From Deltaproteobacteria bacterium (GTDB taxonomy: Bacteria > Myxococcota_A > UBA9160 > SMWR01), in the NCBI GenBank assembly GCA_002729515.1, contig PBYF01000035.1, forward strand, positions 68,409 through 107,890: a stretch of DNA of 39,482 bases. Direction: 5' to 3'. The notes beneath the pieces were generated by a model. That model saw only the letters and a program-made list of their open reading frames with translations, made no database searches and was not told the origin of the DNA. This document shows, one piece after another, positions 26,013-35,944 of the stretch; positions within the stretch are counted from its first letter, which is position 1; every line of letters begins with the position of its first letter. The position numbers and the translations under genes are program-made.

Positions 26013-26371
26013 CGGGAGCGGTGACCTCCTGAATGGTGCGAAACTTGAAGTATAGGTGGCGGGTTTCGGGCGTCGACGCTCATGGGTGGCTCTCCGCTGG
26101 TCGGTAGTTTACGCCGGTCGCGAGGCCCGCGTCCCGAATGTTGACACCGTCGCCCGCCCTGGGGTTTACCTCGCGGGGACGGTTTCGCCTGTGGCTTCGC
26201 AGCACCTCCGGGCTACGCCTCGCTCCCCGCCGGTGTGAAACTCCCCCAGCGTATCCAGCCCGGCTCCGTTCATCCCCGGGAATCCGGTCTGTCAGCCCCG
26301 GCAGAGTGGCCGGGCGACGTAGCCCGCTCGCCGCGTTAGGATCAGCAGGGGCGGGGGGGAGTCCGATCGAA
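26013..26371. other. Intergenic region between TPR operon and sulfatase-fold gene
   Basis: The only gene-free stretch above 300 bp. It holds a minus-strand promoter candidate (26049-26076) and the CAGGAGG ribosome site of the lipoprotein. On the plus strand a perfect TTGACA occurs at 26141-26146 but only a poor -10 (GTTTAC) stands 17 bases on; it could drive the sulfatase-fold gene with a long leader of about 195 bases. The plus frame of that gene is open across most of this stretch, but its Arg/Pro/Ser-rich translation has no recognisable domain. No tRNA or terminator hairpin was seen. Confidence 0.5.
26049..26076 (-). promoter_or_regulatory. Candidate sigma70-type promoter for the TPR operon
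   Basis: TCGACG (26076-26071, 4/6) and TATACT (26054-26049, 5/6) on the minus strand, 16 bases apart, about 37 bases before ATG 26012. It precedes the first gene of the TPR lipoprotein / TPR protein / membrane protein run. Confidence 0.38.
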
Positions 26372-27787
26372 ATGTTTCGCCGGTTACTCGACTCGCCGAC
26401 CACTTACTTCGTCGCCGCTGGCCTCATGGTCCTCGTCGCAGTCGCCGCCCAGTTCGACCTCAGCTTTCCCTCCAGGACGGTGGGCGAAGCCGCCGAGATC
26501 AGGGAACTCCGGGACCGCGACGATCTCAACCTCGTCTTCATCGTGGTCGATACCCTGCGGGCCGATCGCGTGGGCGTTTACGGGTACGAGCGGCCGACGA
26601 CCGAGAACCTGGACGCCCTTGCGCAGCACGGGATCGTGTTCCGCGATGTCCTGGCCCAATCGAGCTGGACCAAGACCTCGATGGCATCGCTCTGGACGGG
26701 GACGCTGCCGTTCAACAACGGAATCTTGCGCTTCGGCGACGCTCTGCCCACCGAAGCGAGGCTACCCGCCGAGATCCTGCGCGACGCAGGATTCCGAACG
26801 GCCGGCATCTACCGCAACGGGTGGGTCGCTCCCAATTTTGGATTCGATCAGGGTTTCGAGTTCTACCAGCGGCCGCGTCCGGGCAGGTCCCGCATGGAGG
26901 CTGAGTCCCGGCATCCGGCGGGGGGGACTCTCGAAGGCTCGGACGAGGACAGCCTGGTCGCGGCGATGGATTTCCTGCACTCGTTTGGCAATGAGCGCTT
27001 CTTCCTCTACATGCACATGATGGATCTCCACCAGTACAGGTACGCCGAGGGCACACCCGACTTTGGCAGCAGCTACTCGGATTACTACGACATGGCCATC
27101 CACTGGACCGACCGGGTGATCGGTCACCTGCACGAGCAACTCCGCAAGAGCGGCCAACTGCAGAACACAATCATCGTCATTGCTTCGGACCACGGCGAGG
27201 CCTTCCGCGAACACGGGTTCGAGGGGCACGCGCGAAATCTCTTTACCGAGGTCGTGAATGTCCCTTGGATCATTGGGTTGCCCTTCCAACTCGACCCGGG
27301 CGTCGTCATCGACGAGCCGGTGTCGAACATCGACATCTGGCCCACCCTCCTCGATCTCATGGGGCTTCCCGGACTCACGAATCCCGACGGCCGTTCGCTC
27401 GTGCCCCTGATCCTCGAGCGGGCGGGTGTACAGGACTCCAATACTTCGTGGCGCCGGCCACAGTTCGCCTACCTAGACCGGGGCTGGGGCTGGCCCGAAA
27501 GAGAGATACCAATCGTGGCGGTGACCGATTCCGGGCGAAAGCTCGTGTGGTGGCCCAAGCTGGATCCGCCGGAGTTCCAACTGTTCGACACCGAGGCAGA
27601 CCCCGGCGAGCAGACGAATCTCTACGTTCCGGGCGACCCCGATACCGAGCGGCTTTTCGATGCGGCCCGTGAGAAATACGAGTCGCCTCAGAACGCCTGG
27701 GGCGTCGAAGCACGCCAAGTCGAACTCGACGAGATGCGTCTCAATCAGCTCCGCGCGCTCGGCTACGCTGTCCCGCGCCAGCGCTAG
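26372..27787 (+). CDS. Membrane-anchored sulfatase-fold hydrolase with Thr at the nucleophile site
   Basis: 471 aa, alkaline-phosphatase superfamily, sulfatase branch. One N-terminal helix (about residues 11-26) anchors it, with the domain outside the inner membrane. Metal-site motifs: IVVDTLRADRVGVYGY (Asp60) and IVIASDHGEAFREHG, with GHARNLFTEVVNVP following. The nucleophile motif reads SSWTKTSMASLWTG: Thr100 stands where sulfatases have the Cys or Ser that becomes formylglycine, and the C/S-x-P-x-R pattern is absent. It is therefore unlikely to be a classical sulfatase; phosphoesterase or phosphoethanolamine/phosphoglycerol transfer is more plausible. The C-terminus has FQLFDTEADPGEQTNL, a typical sulfatase ending. 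ATG 26372 was chosen over earlier in-frame openings because the anchor starts there and GGGGGGAG precedes it. Single gene, convergent with ddl. Confidence 0.8.
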   Translation: MFRRLLDSPTTYFVAAGLMVLVAVAAQFDLSFPSRTVGEAAEIRELRDRDDLNLVFIVVDTLRADRVGVYGYERPTTENLDALAQHGIVFRDVLAQSSWTKTSMASLWTGTLPFNNGILRFGDALPTEARLPAEILRDAGFRTAGIYRNGWVAPNFGFDQGFEFYQRPRPGRSRMEAESRHPAGGTLEGSDEDSLVAAMDFLHSFGNERFFLYMHMMDLHQYRYAEGTPDFGSSYSDYYDMAIHWTDRVIGHLHEQLRKSGQLQNTIIVIASDHGEAFREHGFEGHARNLFTEVVNVPWIIGLPFQLDPGVVIDEPVSNIDIWPTLLDLMGLPGLTNPDGRSLVPLILERAGVQDSNTSWRRPQFAYLDRGWGWPEREIPIVAVTDSGRKLVWWPKLDPPEFQLFDTEADPGEQTNLYVPGDPDTERLFDAAREKYESPQNAWGVEARQVELDEMRLNQLRALGYAVPRQR

Positions 27788-27829
27788 GCGGACGCTGCTG
27801 TCCCTACTTGCTCGGCCCCCCGAAGTCCC

Positions 27830-28921
27830 TCAGCTGCGCCGGTACAGGGTTTCGAGAGACTCGCTCTCGCGGTGCCGTTCCAGGGCGAGCTCGATCAGAC
27901 GGTCGAGCAGGGCCGGGTAGGCCAGGCCGCTTGCCTCCCAGAGACGGGGGAACATCGACACCTCGGTGAAGCCCGGCAGGCTGTTGACCTCGTTCAACCA
28001 GAATTCACCCGTCGAGCGGTCCAGCAGGAAGTCCGCACGGCCCAGGCCGGCGCCCTCGAGCGTTGCCATCGCGCGCACGGCCAGGTCGCGCACGCTTGCG
28101 GTCTGGTCCGGGTCGAGCGGGGCGGGCACCAGGAGTTCCGTGTCCTCGTCCACGTATTTCGCCTCGTAGTCGTAGAACTCCCGATGGCTGCGGATCTCGC
28201 CCGGGACGGAAGCTTCGATCGGATCGATGCCGAGCAGGGCGACTTCGATCTCCCGGGCGTCGACGGCCCGCTCGCATAGCACCTTCGCGTCGTAGCGCGC
28301 TGCGTCGCGCAGGGCCGGGATCAACGCCTCGGGGGTTGTCACCTTGTGGATGCCGACCGAGGAGCCCTGGTTCGCGGGCTTGACGAACATCGGTAGGCCC
28401 ACGCCGCTCAGCGCGCGCTCGGCGGCCACGTCGGCGCCACGTGCGATCTCGCGGCTGCGTACGAGCACCCAGGCGAGCACGGGAAGTCCAGCGGCGGCAA
28501 AGAGCCGCTTCGACACCTCCTTGTCCATCTGGAGCGCCGATCCGAGCACGCCAGAGCCCACGTAGGGAACTCCGGACAGCTCGAGCAGGCCCTGGAGCGA
28601 GCCGTCTTCACCGCCCCGACCGTGCAAGATGGGAAAGATCACGTCGAGCTGTCCGGCTGATTCAGCCGCGCCGTGTTCCCAGCGGAGAAGTCTGTGTTCG
28701 CCGGCCGACGCTGGGAGGTTGACCACCTCCCCGTCGAGTGACGCTGCGGGGGGAAGCCCCGGGTTGCCCCGGTGCCATTGCCCGTCGCGTCCCACGGCGA
28801 GCAGCGTCACGTCGTAGCGCGCGGGATCGAGAGCCTCGTGGATCGCGGTCGCTGACGCGATCGAGACCTCGTGCTCGACGGAGCGCCCTCCGAACAGCAG
28901 GCCGAGGCGAATCTTGGTCAT
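27830..28921 (-). CDS. ddl: D-alanine--D-alanine ligase
   Basis: ATP-grasp ligase making D-Ala-D-Ala for peptidoglycan in the cytosol. 363 aa, normal for the longer DdlA type. Motifs: FGGRSVEHEVS at the N-terminus, HGRGGEDG, VKPANQGSSVGI (ATP binding), YDYEAKYVDEDTELLVPAPL (omega loop with the Tyr typical of D-Ala rather than D-lactate ligases) and LNEVNSLPGFTEVSMFP (magnesium site). ATG 28921 is preceded by GGGAGGGGGA. It stands alone, not in a mur-fts cluster, divergent from larE (about 77 bp) and convergent with the sulfatase-fold gene (42-bp gap without a clear terminator). Confidence 0.96.
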   Translation of the reverse strand: MTKIRLGLLFGGRSVEHEVSIASATAIHEALDPARYDVTLLAVGRDGQWHRGNPGLPPAASLDGEVVNLPASAGEHRLLRWEHGAAESAGQLDVIFPILHGRGGEDGSLQGLLELSGVPYVGSGVLGSALQMDKEVSKRLFAAAGLPVLAWVLVRSREIARGADVAAERALSGVGLPMFVKPANQGSSVGIHKVTTPEALIPALRDAARYDAKVLCERAVDAREIEVALLGIDPIEASVPGEIRSHREFYDYEAKYVDEDTELLVPAPLDPDQTASVRDLAVRAMATLEGAGLGRADFLLDRSTGEFWLNEVNSLPGFTEVSMFPRLWEASGLAYPALLDRLIELALERHRESESLETLYRRS

Positions 28922-28998
28922 TCCCCCTCCCGTGGCGCTGCGAGGATACCCCGGTTGACCCTGGGAGGCCCCCTCCGTACCTTGCTTCCGTGTCCTCC

Positions 28999-29832
28999 AT
29001 GTCCTCGATTCTCCAGCGGAAAGACGCGCTGGTGGAAGAGGTGCTGCGGTCGGCGGGGCGAGTGGTGGTGGCGTTTTCCGGGGGCGTCGACTCGAGCTAT
29101 CTCGCGTTCTCGGCCTACCGAGCCCTCGGGGCGGACAGCCTTGCCGTGACGGCGGAGTCGCCGTCGTATCCCCGCAGCCATCGCGCGATGGCCGAGCGGA
29201 TCGTCGCCGATTTCGACCTGCCTCATCGTTTCGTTTCGACCCTGGAGATGGAGCGGTCCGCCTATCGAAGCAACGACGCCAATCGTTGTTATCACTGCAA
29301 GACCGAGCTCTTCGAGGTGCTCGGCGGACTGCGGGACGAACTCGGCTTCGACGCGGTGGCCTACGGCGTCAACGCAGAGGACACGGGAGACTTCCGTCCG
29401 GGCCACCGGGCCGCCAGCGAGCAGGGCGTCCTTTCGCCCTTCCTGGATGCAGATCTTTCGAAGGCGGAGATCCGCGCGCTGGCCCGGTCCGCCGGGCTTC
29501 CCAACGCGGATCTCCCGGCGTCGGCGTGTTTGTCGTCGCGTCTGCCCTACGGCACCGAGGTGACGCCCGATCGGCTGCGTCAGGTCGACGAGGGAGAGGA
29601 TCGACTGCGCGCCCTCGGCTTCGAGCAGGTCCGGCTGCGTCACCACGGTCCGCTCGCACGCGTAGAGGTCGCACCCGACGAGCTGAGCCGTGCACTCGAG
29701 CCCGCGATGGCGGCGCGGATCGTCGCGGCGGTGAAGCCGCTCGGCTTCCGCTTCGTCTCCCTCGACCTGGAGGGCTATCGCCTCGGTTCGCTCAACGAGA
29801 TCCTCCCGCTGGCGAGGGACGGCGGCGGTTGA
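28999..29832 (+). CDS. larE: LarE-type ATP-dependent sacrificial sulfur transferase
   Basis: PP-loop protein (277 aa) that adenylates and thiolates pyridinium dicarboxylate mononucleotide during synthesis of the nickel-pincer cofactor of lactate racemase family enzymes. Seen: AFSGGVDSSYLA (PP-loop), NRCYHCKTELF and DLPASACLSSRLPYG, LarE hallmarks. Three cysteines (97, 100, 177) fit the version reported to hold an iron-sulfur cluster, rather than the single sacrificial Cys of the Lactobacillus enzyme; this is an inference. No larA, larB or larC is in the window. ATG 28999 is taken; GTG 28990 in frame is an alternative. The stop overlaps the next gene's TTG. Confidence 0.88.
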   Translation: MSSILQRKDALVEEVLRSAGRVVVAFSGGVDSSYLAFSAYRALGADSLAVTAESPSYPRSHRAMAERIVADFDLPHRFVSTLEMERSAYRSNDANRCYHCKTELFEVLGGLRDELGFDAVAYGVNAEDTGDFRPGHRAASEQGVLSPFLDADLSKAEIRALARSAGLPNADLPASACLSSRLPYGTEVTPDRLRQVDEGEDRLRALGFEQVRLRHHGPLARVEVAPDELSRALEPAMAARIVAAVKPLGFRFVSLDLEGYRLGSLNEILPLARDGGG

Positions 29833-30647
29833 ACGCTGTCATCGAGTGCCGGGGAGCGCCGCGGGACCTGGGGCGGGACCAGGGTCGCGCCTGCAGACGG
29901 GCCGTGGCTCGTCGCTTCGCCGCCGGGACCGCCTGGGAGCGCTTGCGGTGGCGAGCCGGCTGGCCCCGGGGCCCGGAGGCGCGCTGCGTCCGGGACTTGT
30001 GGCGTCACTTTCCGCATCAGGCGGACCGCCTGGCGGGTCTGGGGAGTGCTGCCGGGGTGCCCGCGAGCTGGCTCGCGCCCCGGGTGCTGGCGGAGGGCGG
30101 GGCCGAGGCCGCGGCGGTGGTGCTCGAAGGTCCCCCGGCGCGACTCGGCCGTGCACTCGAGGCCCCCTTCGTGGTGCGCCGGAGCCGGCCCGAGGGCCTG
30201 TTTGCTTCCGTCGAGGTCACACGTCCCTGGCTTCCCGCCGCCCTCGTCGGCGTGAACGAACGCGGCCTCGCGGTGGCGTCGGTGGCTGGGCCGGCCGCCG
30301 ACGAGCATTGCGCCGCGCCGGCCTGGCTCCTCGCCCAGGACTGCCTGGAACGCTTCGAGGCCGTGGGTCCGGCGCTCGACTGGTGCTGCGAGCGACCGGG
30401 CGGCGGCGGCGGCGCGTTGCTGCTCGTTCACGCGGACGGGGACGCGGCTGGCATCGCGTTTGGCGCCACGCGGCGTGTGCTCCCGGGTGCCGAATGCATT
30501 GTGCGCGGGGAAGACGCCGCAGCGCTCGAAAAGGCTCTGGGCGATGTCGCTCCCGATGCGGCGGGCCTGGCGCGAGCGCTGGACGGCGCAGCGGTGGACG
30601 CCGGGGCGCTCCGGCTCTACGTCGGCGGCAGCGCCTTCAGTCCCTGA
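29829..30647 (+). CDS. C45 peptidase / acyltransferase-like protein without a clear nucleophile
   Basis: 272 aa from TTG 29829, overlapping the larE stop (TTGA). The N-terminal ECRGAPRDLGRDQGRA resembles the G-x-P-x-x-x-G-x-x-x-G entry of C45 (acyl-CoA:6-aminopenicillanate acyltransferase) proteins, and LVGVNERGLAVASVAG plus LLVHADGDAAGIAF match their central beta blocks. The Cys normally exposed after the pro-segment is absent: the region reads EGGAEAAAVVLEG. So the protein may be catalytically dead or not self-processed. Composition is extremely rich in Ala, Gly and Arg. Coupling to larE suggests a joint role, perhaps by chance. Family call is moderate. Its end overlaps the opposite-strand LOG gene by 11 bases. 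Confidence 0.5.
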   Translation: MNAVIECRGAPRDLGRDQGRACRRAVARRFAAGTAWERLRWRAGWPRGPEARCVRDLWRHFPHQADRLAGLGSAAGVPASWLAPRVLAEGGAEAAAVVLEGPPARLGRALEAPFVVRRSRPEGLFASVEVTRPWLPAALVGVNERGLAVASVAGPAADEHCAAPAWLLAQDCLERFEAVGPALDWCCERPGGGGGALLLVHADGDAAGIAFGATRRVLPGAECIVRGEDAAALEKALGDVAPDAAGLARALDGAAVDAGALRLYVGGSAFSP

Positions 30648-31182
30648 TCGACCCCTCACAGAGATCCACGGCGTCCCGCGCGTCACGTGCCACGCGGAAA
30701 TAGTCCAGACTTTTCGTCGAGTCGAAGCCCTCCGCGACGGCGCGGTTGATCTGCACCGCCAGACCGTCGAAGAAGCCGTCGGTGTCGAGCAGCACCAGCA
30801 GTCGGTGGTGCAGTCCGAGCTTGCGAAAGGAGAGAATCTCGGTGAGCTCCTCGAGTGTTCCGCAGCCGCCGGGCAGTGCGATGAAGGCCTGCGCCCGGGC
30901 GTCCATCGCCGCCTTGCGCGCGCGCATGTCGTCGACCACCTGGAGCTCGTCGAGAGCGAGGTGGTGCGCGCCCTCGCCCATGAAGTTGCGCGGGATGACG
31001 CCTTCTACCCTGCCTTTCTGGGCGAGTGCGGTGTCGGCCACGGCACCCATCAGCCCGCTGCGGCCACCGCCGTACACCAGGACGTGGCCGCGGAGCGAGA
31101 TCTCGGCACCGAGCTGGCGCGCGGGTTCGAGGAAGCGGGGATCGCAGTGTCTGCTCGAGCCGCAGAAGACCGCGATTTTCAC
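30637..31182 (-). CDS. LOG-family nucleoside 5'-monophosphate phosphoribohydrolase
   Basis: 181 aa Rossmann-type protein of the LOG (TIGR00730, once 'lysine decarboxylase') family, which removes ribose-5-phosphate from (often cytokinin-type) nucleotides. Motifs: MKIAVFCGSSRHCDP at the N-terminus, VYGGGRSGLMGAVAD, and the signature LPGGCGTLEELTE. No export signal. Starts with GTG 31182, which overlaps the helicase stop as GTGA, so it is translated directly after that gene. Whether it acts on cytokinins or on AMP-like nucleotides cannot be told from sequence. Confidence 0.9.
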   Translation of the reverse strand: MKIAVFCGSSRHCDPRFLEPARQLGAEISLRGHVLVYGGGRSGLMGAVADTALAQKGRVEGVIPRNFMGEGAHHLALDELQVVDDMRARKAAMDARAQAFIALPGGCGTLEELTEILSFRKLGLHHRLLVLLDTDGFFDGLAVQINRAVAEGFDSTKSLDYFRVARDARDAVDLCEGSIRD

Positions 31183-32624
31183 GAGGAAGCTCCGGTGCCC
31201 CCCCGCTTGCGCCCTCGCCGCCGGCGGCGAGGGCGTTCGTCGTTTCCGTGCCGGCTCTGACGCGCTTCCGGATCGGAGCTTCCGTGCGGCGGCGTGTCGG
31301 TTACCCGCACCTCGGGCTTGTGTTCCCGCATGTAGGCCGCGCAGATGGCTGCGAGATCCCCCCGGCCGTCTTCGCTGGCGGCGAGTTCGTTGACGATCGG
31401 GACGAATCGCTGCACCAGGAAGCGCTGTTCCTTTTCGGGGAGTGCTCGGACTTCCCGCTCGATCTTCACCATCAGCCGCTCGCGGAGCCGCTCGCGAAGC
31501 GTCTCTTCTTTCGGGACCTCGCGCTCGGAGATCTCGATGCGGTTCACCTGCTGGAGGTAGCGGAAGTTTCCGATATCGAGTCCGGACACGAGCGAGATGG
31601 CGACTCCGGCCTTGCCCGCCCGCCCGGTGCGTCCGGTGCGGTGCACGTAGACCTCGGGCGACTCCGGCGCGGCGTAGCTGATTACGTGGGAGAGATCGCT
31701 GATGTCGATGCCGCGAGCCGCGACGTCGGTGGCGACGAGAAAGCGCAGCTTTCCCGATTTGATTCGCCCCATGGCCTCCTCGCGGGCAGCCTGGGTGAGG
31801 TCGCCTGAGATCTGGTCCGCGTCGAAGCCGCGGCGCTGCAGGAAAGCCGTGACGTAGCGAACATCCGCCTTCGTGTTGCAGAAGACGATGGCGCTGTCGG
31901 GCTCGTCGTGTTCCAGGATGCGGACGAGCGTTGTTTCCTTTTCCTGTGCGGTGGTCACCACGTAGTAGTGCTCGATCTGCTGCGGGCCCAGCTGTCCCTC
32001 GGACAGGGAGACGTACTCCGGGTCGATCAGGAAGGAGCGGGCGAGAGAGCGGACGCGCTCGGGAATCGTCGCCGAGAAGAGGCAGGTCTGGCGCTTTTTC
32101 GGGACGTACCTCTGGATTTCGCGCATGTCTGGCCAGAAGCCGAGGGAGAGCATCTCGTCCGCTTCGTCGAAGATGAGGATGCGGAGCTTCCCGAGGTCGA
32201 AGCGTCCCGATCCGAGGTGGTCGAGAATTCGACCGGGGGTTCCGACCACGAGATGAGCGCCGGCTTCGAAGGCGTCGATCTGGTGCTGGTAGCCCACCCC
32301 CCCGTAGACGGCGAGACAGCGCAGGCCCTTGTGCTTGGCGAGGATCGCGGTCTCTTCCGCAACCTGGTTGGCGAGTTCCCGGGTCGGGACCAGGACCAGC
32401 GCCTGGCAGTGGTTCGCCTCGGGGTCCAAGGCCTCGGCGATGGGGATGCCGAAGGCCCCTGTCTTGCCGCTGCCCGTGTGCGCCTGGACGATCAGGTCAC
32501 GGCCGGTTCGCATGGCGGGCAGGACCTTTTCCTGGACGGGGGTCGGTGAGGTCCACCCCAGCTCGGAGATGCTGCGGCGGATCGGATCGTCGAGTGATTG
32601 GAAGGGTTCGGATAAATCCATCAT
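31179..32624 (-). CDS. DEAD-box ATP-dependent RNA helicase (DeaD/CsdA-like)
   Basis: 481 aa. Helicase motifs in order: SPTPVQEKVLP (Q), AHTGSGKTGAFG (I), VPTRELANQ (Ia), GTPGRILDH, FDEADEML (II, DEAD), FSATI (III), then IVFCNTKADV, ATDVAARGIDI and HRTGRTGRAGKAG (VI). The helical segment about residues 375-440 resembles the dimerisation region of DeaD/CsdA, without the RNA-binding domain of DbpA. The tail RPRRRRRGRKRGG is basic and probably binds RNA. Likely roles are ribosome assembly or mRNA decay. Start ATG 32624 (or 32621, MM). Head-to-head with gatC across 50 bp, and coupled to the LOG gene at the 3' end. Confidence 0.93.
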   Translation of the reverse strand: MMDLSEPFQSLDDPIRRSISELGWTSPTPVQEKVLPAMRTGRDLIVQAHTGSGKTGAFGIPIAEALDPEANHCQALVLVPTRELANQVAEETAILAKHKGLRCLAVYGGVGYQHQIDAFEAGAHLVVGTPGRILDHLGSGRFDLGKLRILIFDEADEMLSLGFWPDMREIQRYVPKKRQTCLFSATIPERVRSLARSFLIDPEYVSLSEGQLGPQQIEHYYVVTTAQEKETTLVRILEHDEPDSAIVFCNTKADVRYVTAFLQRRGFDADQISGDLTQAAREEAMGRIKSGKLRFLVATDVAARGIDISDLSHVISYAAPESPEVYVHRTGRTGRAGKAGVAISLVSGLDIGNFRYLQQVNRIEISEREVPKEETLRERLRERLMVKIEREVRALPEKEQRFLVQRFVPIVNELAASEDGRGDLAAICAAYMREHKPEVRVTDTPPHGSSDPEARQSRHGNDERPRRRRRGRKRGGTGASS

Positions 32625-32674
32625 GGAAGACGCGGAAGGCTAGCGCAGGTTCGGGGCTGCTAGCTTCTGACGCG

Positions 32675-32980
32675 ATGGCGGATGTGAGCCGCGAGGAGGT
32701 GGAGCGGATCGCCGCCCTGGCGCGGCTTGCGCTGACCGACGCCGAGGCCGAGCGGGCGGTGACGGAACTCGAGGCGATCCTCGGCTATGTCGCGCTCCTG
32801 GAGTCGGTCGACACCGAAGGCGTCGAGCCGACGAGGCACGTGCTGCCGCTTGCGACGCCGATGCGCGACGATGCGGGGGCGGCGGCGATGGACCCGGAGC
32901 TGGCGGTAGCGAATGCCCCGGATCGGGAGGGTACGGCGTTCGTGGTGCCCAAGGTCATCGAAGGCGAGGAAGAGGGATGA
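32675..32980 (+). CDS. gatC: Asp/Glu-tRNA amidotransferase subunit C
   Basis: Small stabilising subunit of the GatCAB amidotransferase, which converts mis-acylated Glu-tRNAGln and/or Asp-tRNAAsn to the amidated forms. 101 aa, family-typical: VSREEVERIAALARLALTDAE at the N-terminus, a LEAILGYVALLESVDTEGVEP centre and an acidic VVPKVIEGEEE end. ATG 32675. First gene of gatC-gatA-gatB; its stop overlaps the gatA start (ATGA). Confidence 0.95.
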   Translation: MADVSREEVERIAALARLALTDAEAERAVTELEAILGYVALLESVDTEGVEPTRHVLPLATPMRDDAGAAAMDPELAVANAPDREGTAFVVPKVIEGEEEG

Positions 32981-34439
32981 CGGAGCCTCTCGGCTCGATC
33001 GCGGAACTGCGTGAGGTTCTCGACGCGGGCGAGGTCTCCTCGGTGCAACTGGTGGGTCGCGCGCTGGCCCGCGCCGAAGCGCTGGGCACGCGGCTCAACG
33101 CCTTCCTCGGTCTGCGTTCCGAGGGCGCGCGCGCAGACGCTGCACGGTCCGACGAGAGACGGGCGCGGGGTGCGGTGCGCTCGCCGCTCGACGGGATTCC
33201 GGTCGCGGTCAAGGACAACATGGTGATGCAGGGCGAGCCCACGACCTGCGCCTCCCGCATCCTCGAGGGCTTCGTCTCTCCCTACTCCTCGACCCTGGTC
33301 GAGAAGCTCGAGGCGGCGGGTGCCGTAGTGGTCGGGCGCACCAACATGGACGAGTTCGCCATGGGCTCTTCCACCGAGCATTCCGTCGCGGGACCCAGCC
33401 ACAACCCTTGGGACCCGGCGCGCGCGGCCGGTGGGTCGTCGGGTGGCTCTGCTGCTGCGGTGGCGGCCGGCATCGTGCCGGCCGCTTTTGGCAGCGACAC
33501 GGGCGGCTCGATCCGCCAGCCTGCGAGCTTCTGCGGTGTCGTGGGGATGAAGCCCACCTATGGCCGTGTCTCGCGCTGGGGTCTTGTGGCCTTTGCGTCC
33601 TCGCTCGACCAGATCGGTGCCTTCGCGCGCAGTGCCGCCGAGGTCGCGCTGCTGCTCGAGGCCGTTTCGGGACACGATCCGCGCGATTCGACTTCGGCGC
33701 CCGAGCCGGTTCCCTCCTGGGGACAAGCGCTGGACGGTGACGTTTCGGGTCTCACCTTGGGCCTTCCGCGCGAATACTCCGCGCACGACGGGATCGACCC
33801 GGCCGTGCTGGCCTGCGTGCGCGACGCGGTTGCGGAACTCGAGCGGGCCGGGGCGAAGGTGTGCGAGGTCTCGTTGCCCCACGCCCACACGGCAGTGGCG
33901 ACCTATTATCTGATCGCCACTGCCGAAGCTTCGAGCAATCTGGCCCGCTACGACGGCGTCCGCTATGGCCGGCGCGCGGAGGCCGCGCGCGGGCTCACGG
34001 ACATGTACCTGCGAACCCGCTCCGAAGGCTTCGGGGCCGAGGTCAAGCGCCGCATATTGCTGGGGACCTACGTGTTGTCGGCGGGCTACTACGATGCCTA
34101 CTACCGCAAGGCCCAGCAGGTGCGCACGTTGCTGCGCCGCGATTTCGAGACGGCTTTCCGGTCCTGCGACGCGCTCGTGACGCCGACCAGTCCCGAGGTG
34201 GCCTTTGCTCTCGGATCGCGAACCGAGGATCCGCTGCGCATGTATCTCTCCGACGTCTTCACCGTTTCCGCGAATCTCGCGGGGCTACCGGGAGTCTCCG
34301 TGCCCTGCGGTTTCTCTGATGGTCTCCCGGTCGGTCTCCAGGTTCTGGGTCCACCCCTCGAGGAGGGCAGGCTGCTTCGAATCGCCGACACCTACCAGCG
34401 GCGAACGGCGTTTCACGGCCAACGGCCGCCGGAGCCGGT

Positions 34440-34443
<4 letters not shown>
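32977..34443 (+). CDS. gatA: Glu-tRNA(Gln)/Asp-tRNA(Asn) amidotransferase subunit A
   Basis: Amidase subunit that frees ammonia from glutamine and channels it to GatB. 488 aa, normal. Signature Ser-cisSer-Lys triad: Lys in GIPVAVKDNM, the GGSSGGSAAAVAAG loop and GSDTGGSIRQPASFCGVVG with the nucleophilic Ser. Further amidase blocks SRWGLVAFASSLDQIG and YYLIATAEASSNLARYDGVR are present. Starts with ATG 32977 overlapping the gatC stop, and ends overlapping the gatB start, giving coupled translation of all three subunits. Confidence 0.97.
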
Positions 34444-35942
<1,499 letters not shown>

Positions 35943-35944
35943 GA

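Noticed and set aside
26141..26169. Plus-strand promoter with perfect TTGACA
   Set aside because: The -10 at proper spacing (GTTTAC) is poor and the leader would be nearly 200 bases; kept only as a remark on the intergenic region.
27788..27829. Bidirectional terminator between the sulfatase-fold gene and ddl
   Set aside because: No stable hairpin with T-runs could be made out in the 42 bases.
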